The notes beneath the pieces were generated by a model. The model had not been told where the DNA came from, did no database searches, and was given only the letters and a program-made list of their open reading frames with translations. 26,232 nt of DNA, from NCBI GenBank assembly GCA_043820025.1, contig JBDRED010000037.1, positions 1 through 26,232 on the forward strand, in the 5' to 3' direction. The DNA comes from JBDRED01 sp043820025 [NCBI: Elusimicrobiota bacterium] (GTDB lineage: Bacteria > RUG730 > JBDRED01). Position numbers and translations under genes: made by a program. This document shows positions 17,775-25,654 of this stretch, in pieces. Numbering within the stretch: position 1 is the first letter of the stretch; every line of letters starts with the position of its first letter.

Positions 17775-17803
17775 TGATCTCAGATGGGACAGTCCCCGCG
17801 CCT
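17775..17803. repeat. Short GGGACAGTCCC family copy at the ispD end
   Basis: GATCTCAGATGGGACAGTCCCCGCGCC is a shortened copy of the family: its left part matches the start of 19272-19332 and its right part the CAGTCCCCGCGC section, with the middle missing. It contains the last codons and the stop of ispD. Confidence 0.5.
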
Positions 17804-18487
17804 TACTATTGCTTCAGCAATAATCATATCAAACGGGTCTGTGATTTTAATATTTGAATACTCTCCTTCGACCAATGCTACCCTTTCTCCAAGTTCTTCG
17901 ACTAAATAAGCGTCATCGGTTCCTACAATATTATTTGCGTAAGCATGTTTATAAGCCCTGCGAATCAAATCTATCTTAAAAATTTGAGGCGTCTGAATAA
18001 GCCATATCTTTTTACGGTTTAATGTTTTTTTACTGAAATTATTATCGTCAGCTAGCCGTATTGTGTCCTTAGCCTTTACCCCCAAAACCGCAGCCCCCCA
18101 AGTTTTGGCAGCGCTTATTGTATTATCAATCTGTTCCTTGCTAAAAAACGGCCTTACAGCATCATGAATTATTACAATTCCATCACTTAAACTTAAATTA
18201 TCCAGTCCATTCTTCACAGAATCTTGACGAGTCGCGCCTCCGCAAACCACCTTGATACCCGGATATTTTTTTGTCAAACTCAAACTTACTTCAGATGGTA
18301 TTTCCGCAGGAATAACAATTATACATTCTTTAATTTTTACAAAAGAATAGAACTTATCCAGCGTGTACTCAAGAATGGTTTTATTTCCGATTTTAGTAAA
18401 TTGTTTGCTTTCGCCATTAAGACGCTCTTTAAGCCTAACGCCTATGCCTCCGGCAGGAATGATAAGAGCAATCTTATCTTCATTCAT
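17780..18487 (-). CDS. ispD: 2-C-methyl-D-erythritol 4-phosphate cytidylyltransferase
   Basis: Third MEP-pathway enzyme; transfers CMP from CTP to methylerythritol phosphate. The 235-residue nucleotidyltransferase begins IALIIPAGGIGVRLKERLNGESKQF, giving the GG-G-R loop (13-18) and K28. GGATRQDSVKNGL (83-95) and IIHDAVRPFF (107-115) are diagnostic; D109 is the metal ligand. The ATG at 18487 follows the PIN gene by two bases, with GGAGG overlapping that gene's end. The C-terminal RGDCPI and stop are encoded by a GGGACAGTCCC repeat (17775-17803), so the tail is probably recent. Confidence 0.96.
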   Translation of the reverse strand: MNEDKIALIIPAGGIGVRLKERLNGESKQFTKIGNKTILEYTLDKFYSFVKIKECIIVIPAEIPSEVSLSLTKKYPGIKVVCGGATRQDSVKNGLDNLSLSDGIVIIHDAVRPFFSKEQIDNTISAAKTWGAAVLGVKAKDTIRLADDNNFSKKTLNRKKIWLIQTPQIFKIDLIRRAYKHAYANNIVGTDDAYLVEELGERVALVEGEYSNIKITDPFDMIIAEAIVRRGDCPI

Positions 18488-18489
18488 TT

Positions 18490-19260
18490 CTAAACCTCCA
18501 AAGGATCCACAACATGAGAAAAAACCATTCTGCCATTTACCGTTTGTATTACATTGTCAATCATAACCTCAACGCGTTTCCCGATAAAAATTTTTCCATC
18601 CTCAATAACCACCATTGTCCCGTCATCAAGATACGCAACAGCCTGAGCCCTGTCCTTACCGGCTTTTCCTATAAACACACGCAGTATTTCTCCCGGCACT
18701 AAAATTGTTTTAACCAGATCTGCAAGGTCATTTATATTTAAAACTTTTAATTTTTTACTTACATATCGTCCCATCCCAAAATCAGTAGTTACTAAGCTGG
18801 CCTTTTTTGCTTGAGCGTAATCAGCTATTTGTTTATGCGCATCAACTTTATTATTACGCCTTTTATTAACGACTTTAATTGATATTTTTTTATTTTTCTT
18901 CATGCGCTCCAATATTTCCAGGCCATACTTAGCTCTGGATTTTTTTATATCATTTTCATTCTTGCTTGATACGCTCTTTAAATATTGAACTACGTATGTA
19001 GGCACAATTATATTGTCTGTGATAAAATAATTATCGCACAAATCCGCAATCCTGCCATCAATAAGCGCGCTCGCGTCCAATACTAAAACTCGCTTACTTT
19101 TTTTATAGAGATGCATCTTTTCCAGAATCATCTCAAAAACAACCGCTGTTAAACCAATACTGAGCCCATAAAGAAGGCCTATATAATCCCGGGAAATCTT
19201 TAAATATCCAAAACCTCCGCCTAAAAATAAAACCAATATTCTTAAAATAAATAAATACAC
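18490..19260 (-). CDS. Membrane-anchored PIN-TRAM domain protein (YacL-like)
   Basis: A 256-residue protein with two N-terminal membrane helices (about 3-20 and 26-46), a PIN nuclease-like domain, and a C-terminal TRAM RNA-binding domain (about 188-250, VPGEILRVFIGKAGKDRAQAVAYL). The PIN acids include D62 and D68 in VLDASALIDGRI and a later TTDFGMGRY segment. Related YacL proteins have four membrane helices, so this one is shorter at the N-terminus. The start is GTG at 19260, chosen for the near-perfect AAAGGAGGATAA SD. Location between radA and ispD matches the Firmicutes yacL context. A nuclease role on RNA is inferred. Confidence 0.85.
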   Translation of the reverse strand: MYLFILRILVLFLGGGFGYLKISRDYIGLLYGLSIGLTAVVFEMILEKMHLYKKSKRVLVLDASALIDGRIADLCDNYFITDNIIVPTYVVQYLKSVSSKNENDIKKSRAKYGLEILERMKKNKKISIKVVNKRRNNKVDAHKQIADYAQAKKASLVTTDFGMGRYVSKKLKVLNINDLADLVKTILVPGEILRVFIGKAGKDRAQAVAYLDDGTMVVIEDGKIFIGKRVEVMIDNVIQTVNGRMVFSHVVDPLEV

Positions 19261-19270
19261 TTATCCTCCT

Positions 19271-19332
19271 TTCGATCTCAGAGGGGATAGTTCCTATTCA
19301 GTGACAGTCCCCGCGCATAACTTATTCGATCT
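19271..19332. repeat. GGGACAGTCCC family repeat filling the radA-PIN gap
   Basis: Bounded by the direct repeat TTCGATCT (19271-19278 and 19325-19332), with GAGGGGATAGTTCCTATTCAG then TGACAGTCCCCGCGC inside. It occupies nearly the whole 79-base gap between two genes of one apparent operon. It is the longest and probably most complete copy of this family. Confidence 0.6.
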
Positions 19333-19339
19333 TACCAAA

Positions 19340-20683
19340 TTACTTCTTTAACATGCTTCTTAGATCAACTATATTTTTAATAAGACCGGGTTTGATCCCG
19401 GTTTTTTTAAGAGCCTGCTTCGTATTCTTATCATCAGCTCCAATCAGATTAGTTATTCCAAGTTTCTGCGCTCTGGACAGCCTTTCCATCATAAAGCTTA
19501 CCTCACGCACCTCGCCGACAAGTCCAACCTCGCCAATTATTACTGTAGACTTGGGAATTATTATATCATAAAAACTGCTTAAAATCGCCGTAATTACCGC
19601 TAAATCTATTGACGGCTCCTTAACCTTCATGCCTCCGACAATATTAACAAATATATCCTGGTCGGAAAGCGAAATATTTAATCGCTTTTCAATTATCGCA
19701 ATCAGAAAAACCAGTCTGTTAAAATCAATACCGCTCACCTGTCTTCTAGCCATACCATAACCGGACCTCGTGACAAGAGCTTGAAGTTCAATTGTTATCG
19801 GCCTGGTGCCTTCCACTACTGAGGCAATGACTGTGCCCGGAGTTTCAGGCTCGTTTTCCCTATAAAACATTCTTTCAGGATTATCAACCTCTATGAGACC
19901 TTTACTCGTCATCTCAAATACAGCAATCTCTGAGGTAGCTCCAAATCTATTTTTGAACGATCGTATTAAACGGTATACTCCATTTTCATCTTCAAAATAT
20001 AGGACAGTATCAACCATGTGTTCTAAAACCTTAGGCCCTGCCAAAGTTCCTTCCTTTGTAATATGCCCGACTAAGAAAATTACTGTGGAAGTTTTTTTTG
20101 CAATATCCATCAAGGCAGATGTAACCTCTCTTATCTGCCCGACACCTCCGGCTGACCCTGTAAGATCCGGATGCGTCATTGTCTGAACAGAATCAACAAT
20201 AAGAATCTTTGGAGAAGTATTCTCTAATGCCGATTCGATTTCAGGGATAGAATTAGCGCCTGTTAAAAATACATTACCCGCGTCAAGGCCCAGCCTGCCC
20301 GCGCGCATTTTAATCTGCTCAATAGACTCTTCGCCTGAAACATATAAAACCTTTTCCCTGCATGCAACAGTAAGCTGTAAAAGCAATGTTGATTTGCCAA
20401 TACCGGGCGCTCCTCCAAGCAGGATTAAGGATCCGGGCACCATACCTCCGCCTAAAATCCTATCTATCTCAGGTATACCGGTTTTCATACGTTCTTCTTT
20501 ATAGCCCTGTACGCCGGAAAGGGTTGTAATTAGCGGAATATTAATTGTTTTTTCCGCATTTTTAGGAGGGCTGAGCAGTTCTTCAATAAAACTGTTCCAG
20601 CTCTCGCACTCATTACACTTCCCTAACCATCTAGGCGACACATATCCGCACGACTGACAACGAAAAATAACCTTTTGTTTCAA
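19340..20683 (-). CDS. radA: DNA repair protein RadA (Sms)
   Basis: RecA-like, branch-migrating ATPase that assists homologous recombination. At 447 residues it is standard length. The N-terminal zinc finger is C9, C12, C23, C26 (CQSCG...GKCNEC). Walker A is GGAPGIGKST (90-99), the RadA-specific KNRFG is at 244-248, and the C-terminal Lon-protease-like domain begins near 275 (TRSGYGMARRQVSGIDFNR). The start is TTG at 20683, the only start that keeps the zinc finger, with GAGGT upstream. It leads the radA-PIN-ispD-ispF-cysS-rlmB cluster. Confidence 0.96.
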   Translation of the reverse strand: MKQKVIFRCQSCGYVSPRWLGKCNECESWNSFIEELLSPPKNAEKTINIPLITTLSGVQGYKEERMKTGIPEIDRILGGGMVPGSLILLGGAPGIGKSTLLLQLTVACREKVLYVSGEESIEQIKMRAGRLGLDAGNVFLTGANSIPEIESALENTSPKILIVDSVQTMTHPDLTGSAGGVGQIREVTSALMDIAKKTSTVIFLVGHITKEGTLAGPKVLEHMVDTVLYFEDENGVYRLIRSFKNRFGATSEIAVFEMTSKGLIEVDNPERMFYRENEPETPGTVIASVVEGTRPITIELQALVTRSGYGMARRQVSGIDFNRLVFLIAIIEKRLNISLSDQDIFVNIVGGMKVKEPSIDLAVITAILSSFYDIIIPKSTVIIGEVGLVGEVREVSFMMERLSRAQKLGITNLIGADDKNTKQALKKTGIKPGLIKNIVDLRSMLKK

Positions 20684-20750
20684 AATTTCTACCTCAAAAT
20701 AAATAATTTGATTCTTTATATGTCTAATTTATCAGGTCAGGAGATGAAAG

Positions 20751-22340
20751 TCAAGATACGCTCTTTGGAAGAGTAAAAAAGAATGTAGTGCCTTTTTTAA
20801 TCTCAGAATCAAGCCATATAGCCCCGCCATGACGCTCAATTATTTTTTTTATTATTGAAAGCCCTACGCCTGTTCCTTCAACGCCTTCTTTATCTCTAGT
20901 ACGCGCAAAAAGTTTAAATATAAACTCGTATAATCTTGAATCAATTCCTATTCCATTATCTTTCACATAAAATGTAACCATATCACTGCCTTGGTCGACA
21001 AACCCCAATTCAATTCTTAATTTTCTTTTTGATGATCTGTATTTAATAGCATTTGCTATCAAATTTACCCAAACCCGTAAAAGCAGGTATTTATCCCCCA
21101 TTACCTTAGGCCAGGGAATATCCTTGTCTTGTTTCTTTATAATATGAGCTTCAACAGATTCTATCTCCATCTGCAGTTCATCCAATGCGACATTCACAAT
21201 GTCCTCGCTTCCGGCCGGTTCTATCTGATATGTAATTTTATCATACTTAAAAAACTCAAACACACCCTGGATCATTACCTCCATCTTACGCGCGCCCCGC
21301 ACTACTCTCATTAAATAATCCTGCGCCTTCTCATCCAAGTTGTCCTCAGCATACTCGACAAAACTATCCAAAAAACCTTCTAATGTGAATAATGGCGTCT
21401 TTATATCGTGAAATGTCGAGTAAACAAAAGACTCCATTTCCTTATTCTTTTCCTGGAGTTCCTGCGCATAACGCTTTTGTTCATTAATTTGATTACAAAA
21501 AGTTAAACAATACGCAAATTCATTTGCGAACTGCATAAGAAAAGTTAAATCGTTATTTATAAATACGCGCGAAGTGAAGCTGTTAATATTAATAACGCCA
21601 ATTACCCTGTCAGGCGTCTGCAGTGTTACGCTCATCGAAGACGTTATATCAGCGCGGTGTACCTTATTTTCGAGATTATTAAGCTTTATTGTGCTCTTAT
21701 TAAAAACAACCGCCTTTTTATGTTCAGCAACCCAGCCTGAAATGCCTTCTCCATTCTTAATATGAACAGTATCAATAATATCTTTTTTCAGGCCTGAAGC
21801 CGCTATTATTGTAAGCACATCATTCTTATCATAAAGCATAATTGACCCACCGTCTGCTTTAAGAAACATACATATGGCTTTCAAAGCTTCGCCTGCTATC
21901 TCATTATAAGAATACGGATTTCCCGGGGAAATGAGTTTCTTATTAAGATCTGCTATATATTTAAATATTTCACGCTCCCGGCCTTCTGACATATCTGCCT
22001 CAACTCTATGCAAACTAGACACAAACTCAGTTGTATCAAAAGGTTTTTTTATGAGCATAATTCTATTATCTGAAGCTGCTGACAGCGTTTTTTCCCACTC
22101 TTCAGCATCAACAAGAGAAATAATATGAACAAGAGGCAGTACACTGTGAACAAAGTCAATAAGTTTTTCCTCAAATCCATTTACTATTATGCAGGATATA
22201 TCATCAAGCTCTGCATACTGCAGCAATTCATCGTGCGTGGCAGCATACACAATCTTATACCCTTCATTTTTAATAGTATTTTGATTTATCCCTATGCTTC
22301 TTGTGCCGCTGCCTGAATAATAGATTATCTTCTTCTGCAT
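20751..22340 (-). CDS. Pseudo-receiver/GAF soluble histidine kinase
   Basis: A 529-residue cytoplasmic kinase. Residues 1-112 look like a receiver fold: the conserved lysine is present in LIKKPF (96-101), but the phospho-acceptor position in CIIVNG is N54, not Asp, so it is probably a non-phosphorylated pseudo-receiver. A GAF domain spans about 135-285 (GEGISGWVAEHKKAVVF, VIGVININS). HisKA has H311 in TFHDIKTPLFTL, and the HATPase domain has NLIANAIKY, DNGIGID and GTGVGLSIIKKIIERHGG. The arrangement recalls light- or redox-sensing multi-domain kinases, without a recognisable cofactor site. GGAGG precedes the ATG at 22340. No response regulator is adjacent. A 67-base gap separates it from radA. 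Confidence 0.88.
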   Translation of the reverse strand: MQKKIIYYSGSGTRSIGINQNTIKNEGYKIVYAATHDELLQYAELDDISCIIVNGFEEKLIDFVHSVLPLVHIISLVDAEEWEKTLSAASDNRIMLIKKPFDTTEFVSSLHRVEADMSEGREREIFKYIADLNKKLISPGNPYSYNEIAGEALKAICMFLKADGGSIMLYDKNDVLTIIAASGLKKDIIDTVHIKNGEGISGWVAEHKKAVVFNKSTIKLNNLENKVHRADITSSMSVTLQTPDRVIGVININSFTSRVFINNDLTFLMQFANEFAYCLTFCNQINEQKRYAQELQEKNKEMESFVYSTFHDIKTPLFTLEGFLDSFVEYAEDNLDEKAQDYLMRVVRGARKMEVMIQGVFEFFKYDKITYQIEPAGSEDIVNVALDELQMEIESVEAHIIKKQDKDIPWPKVMGDKYLLLRVWVNLIANAIKYRSSKRKLRIELGFVDQGSDMVTFYVKDNGIGIDSRLYEFIFKLFARTRDKEGVEGTGVGLSIIKKIIERHGGAIWLDSEIKKGTTFFFTLPKSVS

Positions 22341-22427
22341 CTAAAAACCTCCGATATAATTCAAGCACAAATCCCACTATTTTCAAGTATTTTACCATAT
22401 ATCCCGCCTTCCCTCAAGGCAATATTT

Positions 22428-22513
22428 CCGAAATTGAGGGACAGACCCCAAAATTCGGTTACTTTTGCTATTAATCCGAAATTGAGGGACAGACCCCAAA
22501 ATTCGGTTACTTT
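22428..22513. repeat. Tandem pair of GAGGGACAGACCC repeat units
   Basis: Two 38-base copies, 22428-22465 and 22476-22513, are identical and in the same orientation with a 10-base spacer. Each runs from CCGAAATTGAGGGACAG through ACCCCAAAATTCGGTTACTTT. The same unit in inverted arrangement makes the hairpin 15024-15101. It lies in the 244-base gap between the divergent kinase and rpmB genes, just before the rpmB promoter. Confidence 0.8.
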
Positions 22514-22522
22514 AAAAAATAC

Positions 22523-22555
22523 TTGCTATTAAGATGGAAAAATGATATTTATAAT
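22523..22555 (+). promoter_or_regulatory. Promoter region of rpmB
   Basis: A perfect TATAAT (22550-22555) lies 29 bases before the rpmB ATG. The best -35-like hexamer, TTGCTA (22523-22528), is 21 bases away, longer than ideal, so the -35 contact is uncertain. The leader would be about 22 bases with GGGAGGAG as the SD. Confidence 0.45.
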
Positions 22556-22584
22556 ACTTACGATTTACAAGGGAGGAGAGACAA

Positions 22585-22773
22585 ATGGCATACAAATGCG
22601 TATCATGCGGAAAAAAATCAGCTAGCGGAAATGCGGTTAGTCATTCACATAGAGCTACAAAACGCACCTTTAGCGCAAACCTGCAAAAAATTAATATTAT
22701 ATTTGACGGACGCAAACAAAAAAAATATGTTTGTACCACATGTATTAAATCCGGCAAAGTCAAAAAAGCTTAA
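22585..22773 (+). CDS. rpmB: 50S ribosomal protein L28
   Basis: A 62-residue ribosomal protein of the large subunit. It begins [16 protein letters not shown] and has two CxxC pairs (CVSC and CTTC), the zinc-binding C+ form of L28; [14 protein letters not shown] and the lysine-rich end are typical. A strong SD (GGGAGGAG) precedes the ATG. It is the only gene on the plus strand, divergent from the pseudo-receiver kinase and convergent with the Rel gene, with 20 bases between their ends. I see no clear hairpin terminator in that gap. Confidence 0.95.
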   Translation: MAYKCVSCGKKSASGNAVSHSHRATKRTFSANLQKINIIFDGRKQKKYVCTTCIKSGKVKKA

Positions 22774-22793
22774 TTTAAAACCAATCCGGGATT

Positions 22794-24224
22794 TTATTTA
22801 TTATGTATCTTTAGGTAATGTCGTATTCTACTGCGCGCGTTACCTGTTTTTGCGTACATCAGCCATTCCTCAGTAGGATGCGCTTTTTTTGAAACCTGAA
22901 CCTCTATTTTATCTCCATCTTTAATTACATGCGATAATGGCACAACCTTATTATTCACCTTAACAACATAACAATGATCGCCAATATCTGAATGAATATC
23001 ATAAGCAAAATCTATGCATGTTGACCCCCTAGGCAGATGCTTTATCTCGCCCCTAGGCGTAAGCGCATATACCTCGTCCGAGGTCAGATCATGCCTAAGG
23101 CCTTCATAAAAATCCTGACTGCTGACACCTTTTTGCCAATCAGCAACATTCTGTATCCATTTCCCGCCCTCAAATTTAATGACCTGGCCGTTTTTACTCT
23201 TGTATTTCCAATGCGCGGCTATACCATACTCAGCTACCTTATGCATTTCCTCTGTTCTTATTTGTATTTCAACCATTTGATTGTCTTCTTCGAAAAACAC
23301 GGTTGTATGCAGTGATTGATACATATTCGCGCGAGGAACGGCAATATAATCAGTAAATGAATCAGGCACAGGCTTTAAGGCGTCGTGCAATATACTTAAA
23401 ATTAGATAACAATTATCATTTGTATCTGTTATTATTCTTACCGCCTCTTTATCTTGTATTTCTTCAAAAGGCTTATTCTGTTTTAACATCTTGCCATAAA
23501 TACTATAAAAATGTTTTGACCTGGCCAGCACTGTAATTGGAATATCATATTGTTGTATCAAATTAATAATTTGCTGTTTTATTCTCTGAAGTTTTATTTC
23601 CCTCTCTTTTCGCGATTTCATAATTTTATTCTTTAAGTCATTATATACTTCAGGCTTTGTATATTTAAAACCAAGGTCCTCAAGCTCCCATTTTATCTTT
23701 CCTAATCCAACCCTATGCGCGAGCGGCGCGTAAATTTCCAAGGTTTCCTGGGCGATTAAAACTCGTTTTTCCTGAGGGAGAAAGGAAAGCGTGCGCATAT
23801 TATGCAGTCTGTCAGCAAGTTTTAATAAAAGCACTCTTAAATCATCAGCCATAGCCAGAATAAGACATCTGCAGTACTCTATCTGCGATTCAAGATGAGA
23901 CACGCATGTGACATCTTTAAGTTTTGTTACGCCAAGAACAAGCGCTGTAACTTCCTTGCCAAATTCTTTCTCAAGCTCTTTTGATTTTATCTGAGTATCT
24001 TCAAGAACATCATGCAGTAAGCCGGCAATAACCGTAACAGGATCAAGCTGTAAATCTAAGAGAATCTCAGCCACATGATAACAATGAGAGGTATACGGTT
24101 CGCCGGAAAGACGTTTCTGATCCTTATGCGCGTCCACAATAAAATCCGCGGCGCGCTCTAATAACTTTAGATCGTCTTCATTGAAGTATTCTCTTGCTAG
24201 TAACAGTATTTTTTCTTTATCCAT
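22794..24224 (-). CDS. Short Rel/SpoT-family (p)ppGpp synthetase/hydrolase
   Basis: Controls the stringent-response alarmone. The HD hydrolase domain is complete: H47/H50, HDVLEDT (71-77) and KLADRLHNMRTL (135-146). The synthetase domain follows (about 225-345), with ARSKHFYSIYGKM, D258 in QDKEAVRII, YQSLHTTV and E319 in VEIQIRT. The position normally RxKD (bifunctional Rel) or ExDD (RelA) reads S-F-T-D at 289-292. A TGS domain covers about 380-445. At 476 residues it lacks the helical and ACT regions of the usual ~700-residue enzymes, so ribosome and amino-acid sensing may differ. TAATG coupling (1 base) joins it to the outer-membrane gene. Hydrolase activity seems secure; synthetase activity is open. 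Confidence 0.9.
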   Translation of the reverse strand: MDKEKILLLAREYFNEDDLKLLERAADFIVDAHKDQKRLSGEPYTSHCYHVAEILLDLQLDPVTVIAGLLHDVLEDTQIKSKELEKEFGKEVTALVLGVTKLKDVTCVSHLESQIEYCRCLILAMADDLRVLLLKLADRLHNMRTLSFLPQEKRVLIAQETLEIYAPLAHRVGLGKIKWELEDLGFKYTKPEVYNDLKNKIMKSRKEREIKLQRIKQQIINLIQQYDIPITVLARSKHFYSIYGKMLKQNKPFEEIQDKEAVRIITDTNDNCYLILSILHDALKPVPDSFTDYIAVPRANMYQSLHTTVFFEEDNQMVEIQIRTEEMHKVAEYGIAAHWKYKSKNGQVIKFEGGKWIQNVADWQKGVSSQDFYEGLRHDLTSDEVYALTPRGEIKHLPRGSTCIDFAYDIHSDIGDHCYVVKVNNKVVPLSHVIKDGDKIEVQVSKKAHPTEEWLMYAKTGNARSRIRHYLKIHNK

Positions 24225-25216
24225 TAGAACTCTACGCTTATTGAAGTAATAATTCTATAAACCTGATTATTTTCATCAGCAGTATCAATCGGATATTTTT
24301 CATAAGCAAGGTCAATAATATATTTATTATATAAATATCCCAAACCGGCGGTATATATCACTTCATCTGATTTCCCTAAATCCTCTCCATACATTCCAAT
24401 TCGCAAAGCCAAAATTTTGCTGACATATTGTTCATAACCGGTATGAAAAAGCACTAAATCATCGCGTTCTTTATAATATCTGCGCTCATAATCAAACGCA
24501 ATAATTCCTCCTTTAGCAGGAACTGCAGCAGCTCCTAACTTTAACACACACGGCAAAATATCAGTGTCATAGTTTTGCCAATAAATATATCCCGGCCCAT
24601 TCTGCACAACAGCTCCAAACACAAAAGGCGATTTTTCATTATACATTAAAAAACCCCAATCAATGCTCCAGCCATTGCCGGAACCAACCAATGCCTCACT
24701 GCCCTGCTGTACAATTTTTGTTTCCCCCATATATCCATGGAAATAGTTAAAATTCAGGCCCATAATAAGATTATCTTCAGAAAGAGAGGAAGCAGACAGC
24801 GAGTATTCACTTAGTCTCACATCAAGGGTATTTCCTGACGCGGTTAAGTTCTTATAATCCGCTATAGGCCTGTATGAAATACCCGCTTGATTCGAACAAA
24901 AAGCGATATAATTTAAACTCTTTCCTTTAAGAGAATCATTCTCCATTATTTTAGACCACGATTCCTGCCCGGTTCGCGATATATCAAATGTCGCGCTTAA
25001 TACATTTCCTTTAACAAAATAAAGGCCTGCAGGATTCCAATATATTGATTCCGGGCCTTTTGCCACAGCAACGTATGCTCCGCCCATAGCCCTTGCCCTG
25101 GCGCAAGGTACGCCGCCATCATAAGTATACCAATACTGCCTGGTTGGAGGAAGCGCAGAGCTCCCTAATCCGGTTAATAATATTAATAATATAAAAATGC
25201 TAAATATTTTCTTCAA
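24224..25216 (-). CDS. Outer-membrane beta-barrel protein (PorV/FadL-like)
   Basis: A 330-residue protein with a signal peptide (about 1-21, KKIFSIFILLILLTGLGSSA). After it comes ARARAMGGAYVAVAKGPESIYWNPAGL, the N-terminal motif of the PorV/FadL-like barrel family. The rest alternates aromatic and polar residues in beta strands and ends in Phe, as outer-membrane barrels do. The start is TTG at 25216 inside the last codons of the rseC-like gene, with GGAGG 9 bases before. The exact role (lipid uptake, secretion or structural) is not decidable. It supports a diderm envelope. Confidence 0.75.
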   Translation of the reverse strand: MKKIFSIFILLILLTGLGSSALPPTRQYWYTYDGGVPCARARAMGGAYVAVAKGPESIYWNPAGLYFVKGNVLSATFDISRTGQESWSKIMENDSLKGKSLNYIAFCSNQAGISYRPIADYKNLTASGNTLDVRLSEYSLSASSLSEDNLIMGLNFNYFHGYMGETKIVQQGSEALVGSGNGWSIDWGFLMYNEKSPFVFGAVVQNGPGYIYWQNYDTDILPCVLKLGAAAVPAKGGIIAFDYERRYYKERDDLVLFHTGYEQYVSKILALRIGMYGEDLGKSDEVIYTAGLGYLYNKYIIDLAYEKYPIDTADENNQVYRIITSISVEF

Positions 25217-25646
25217 TTATTTTTTCCTCCGAAGACACTATGCCAACTATCTTTAAGACGCCTGACTCCTTGTATGACTTACTGATTTTCATTAAAAAAA
25301 TAAAATAGCCTATAACTATAACAAATGCGGATACAATACCAATAAATTGATTCTTAAACCCGAAAACACCTGCTATAAAACTGCCTAGATAATAACCTAA
25401 AAAGAGTAATAAGATTGGAATCGCATATGTAAGAGCGCTTATTTTTAAAAAGCTTTTACTTTCTATCTCTATCAGCACTCTGTCGCCGGCTTTTACCGGG
25501 ATATGTGAAATAACTTCAAGCTTCATTAAATTACTGTCATGACGCGAGCATACGTCACAGTGGTCACATTTAGATTTACGCTCCATCTCAACGCTGACAA
25601 GCCCGTTATTAAGCGCTTCTAAAACCGTTCCTGTTTCACGCATCAT
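25200..25646 (-). CDS. RseC/SoxR-reducing-system family protein
   Basis: A 148-residue inner-membrane protein. The N-terminal domain has a cysteine cluster KCDHCDVC (about 26-33) and VKAGDRVLIEI; two membrane helices follow near residues 67-90 and 95-118. This matches the RseC family, which in enterics is linked to RseB/sigma-E signalling, reduction of SoxR and the Rnf complex. No rnf or rse genes are nearby, so only the family is assigned. It overlaps the barrel gene by 17 bases and begins 8 bases after the cysE stop. Confidence 0.82.
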   Translation of the reverse strand: MMRETGTVLEALNNGLVSVEMERKSKCDHCDVCSRHDSNLMKLEVISHIPVKAGDRVLIEIESKSFLKISALTYAIPILLLFLGYYLGSFIAGVFGFKNQFIGIVSAFVIVIGYFIFLMKISKSYKESGVLKIVGIVSSEEKIIEENI

Positions 25647-25654
25647 CTATTTTG

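Noticed and set aside
22428-22513. Possible CRISPR remnant (two identical 38-base repeats)
   Set aside because: The spacer is only 10 bases, there are just two units, no cas genes are present, and the unit recurs inverted at 15024.
22523-22876. 117-codon plus-strand frame overlapping rpmB
   Set aside because: It is an out-of-frame reading of the rpmB gene, which has the clear L28 sequence and SD.
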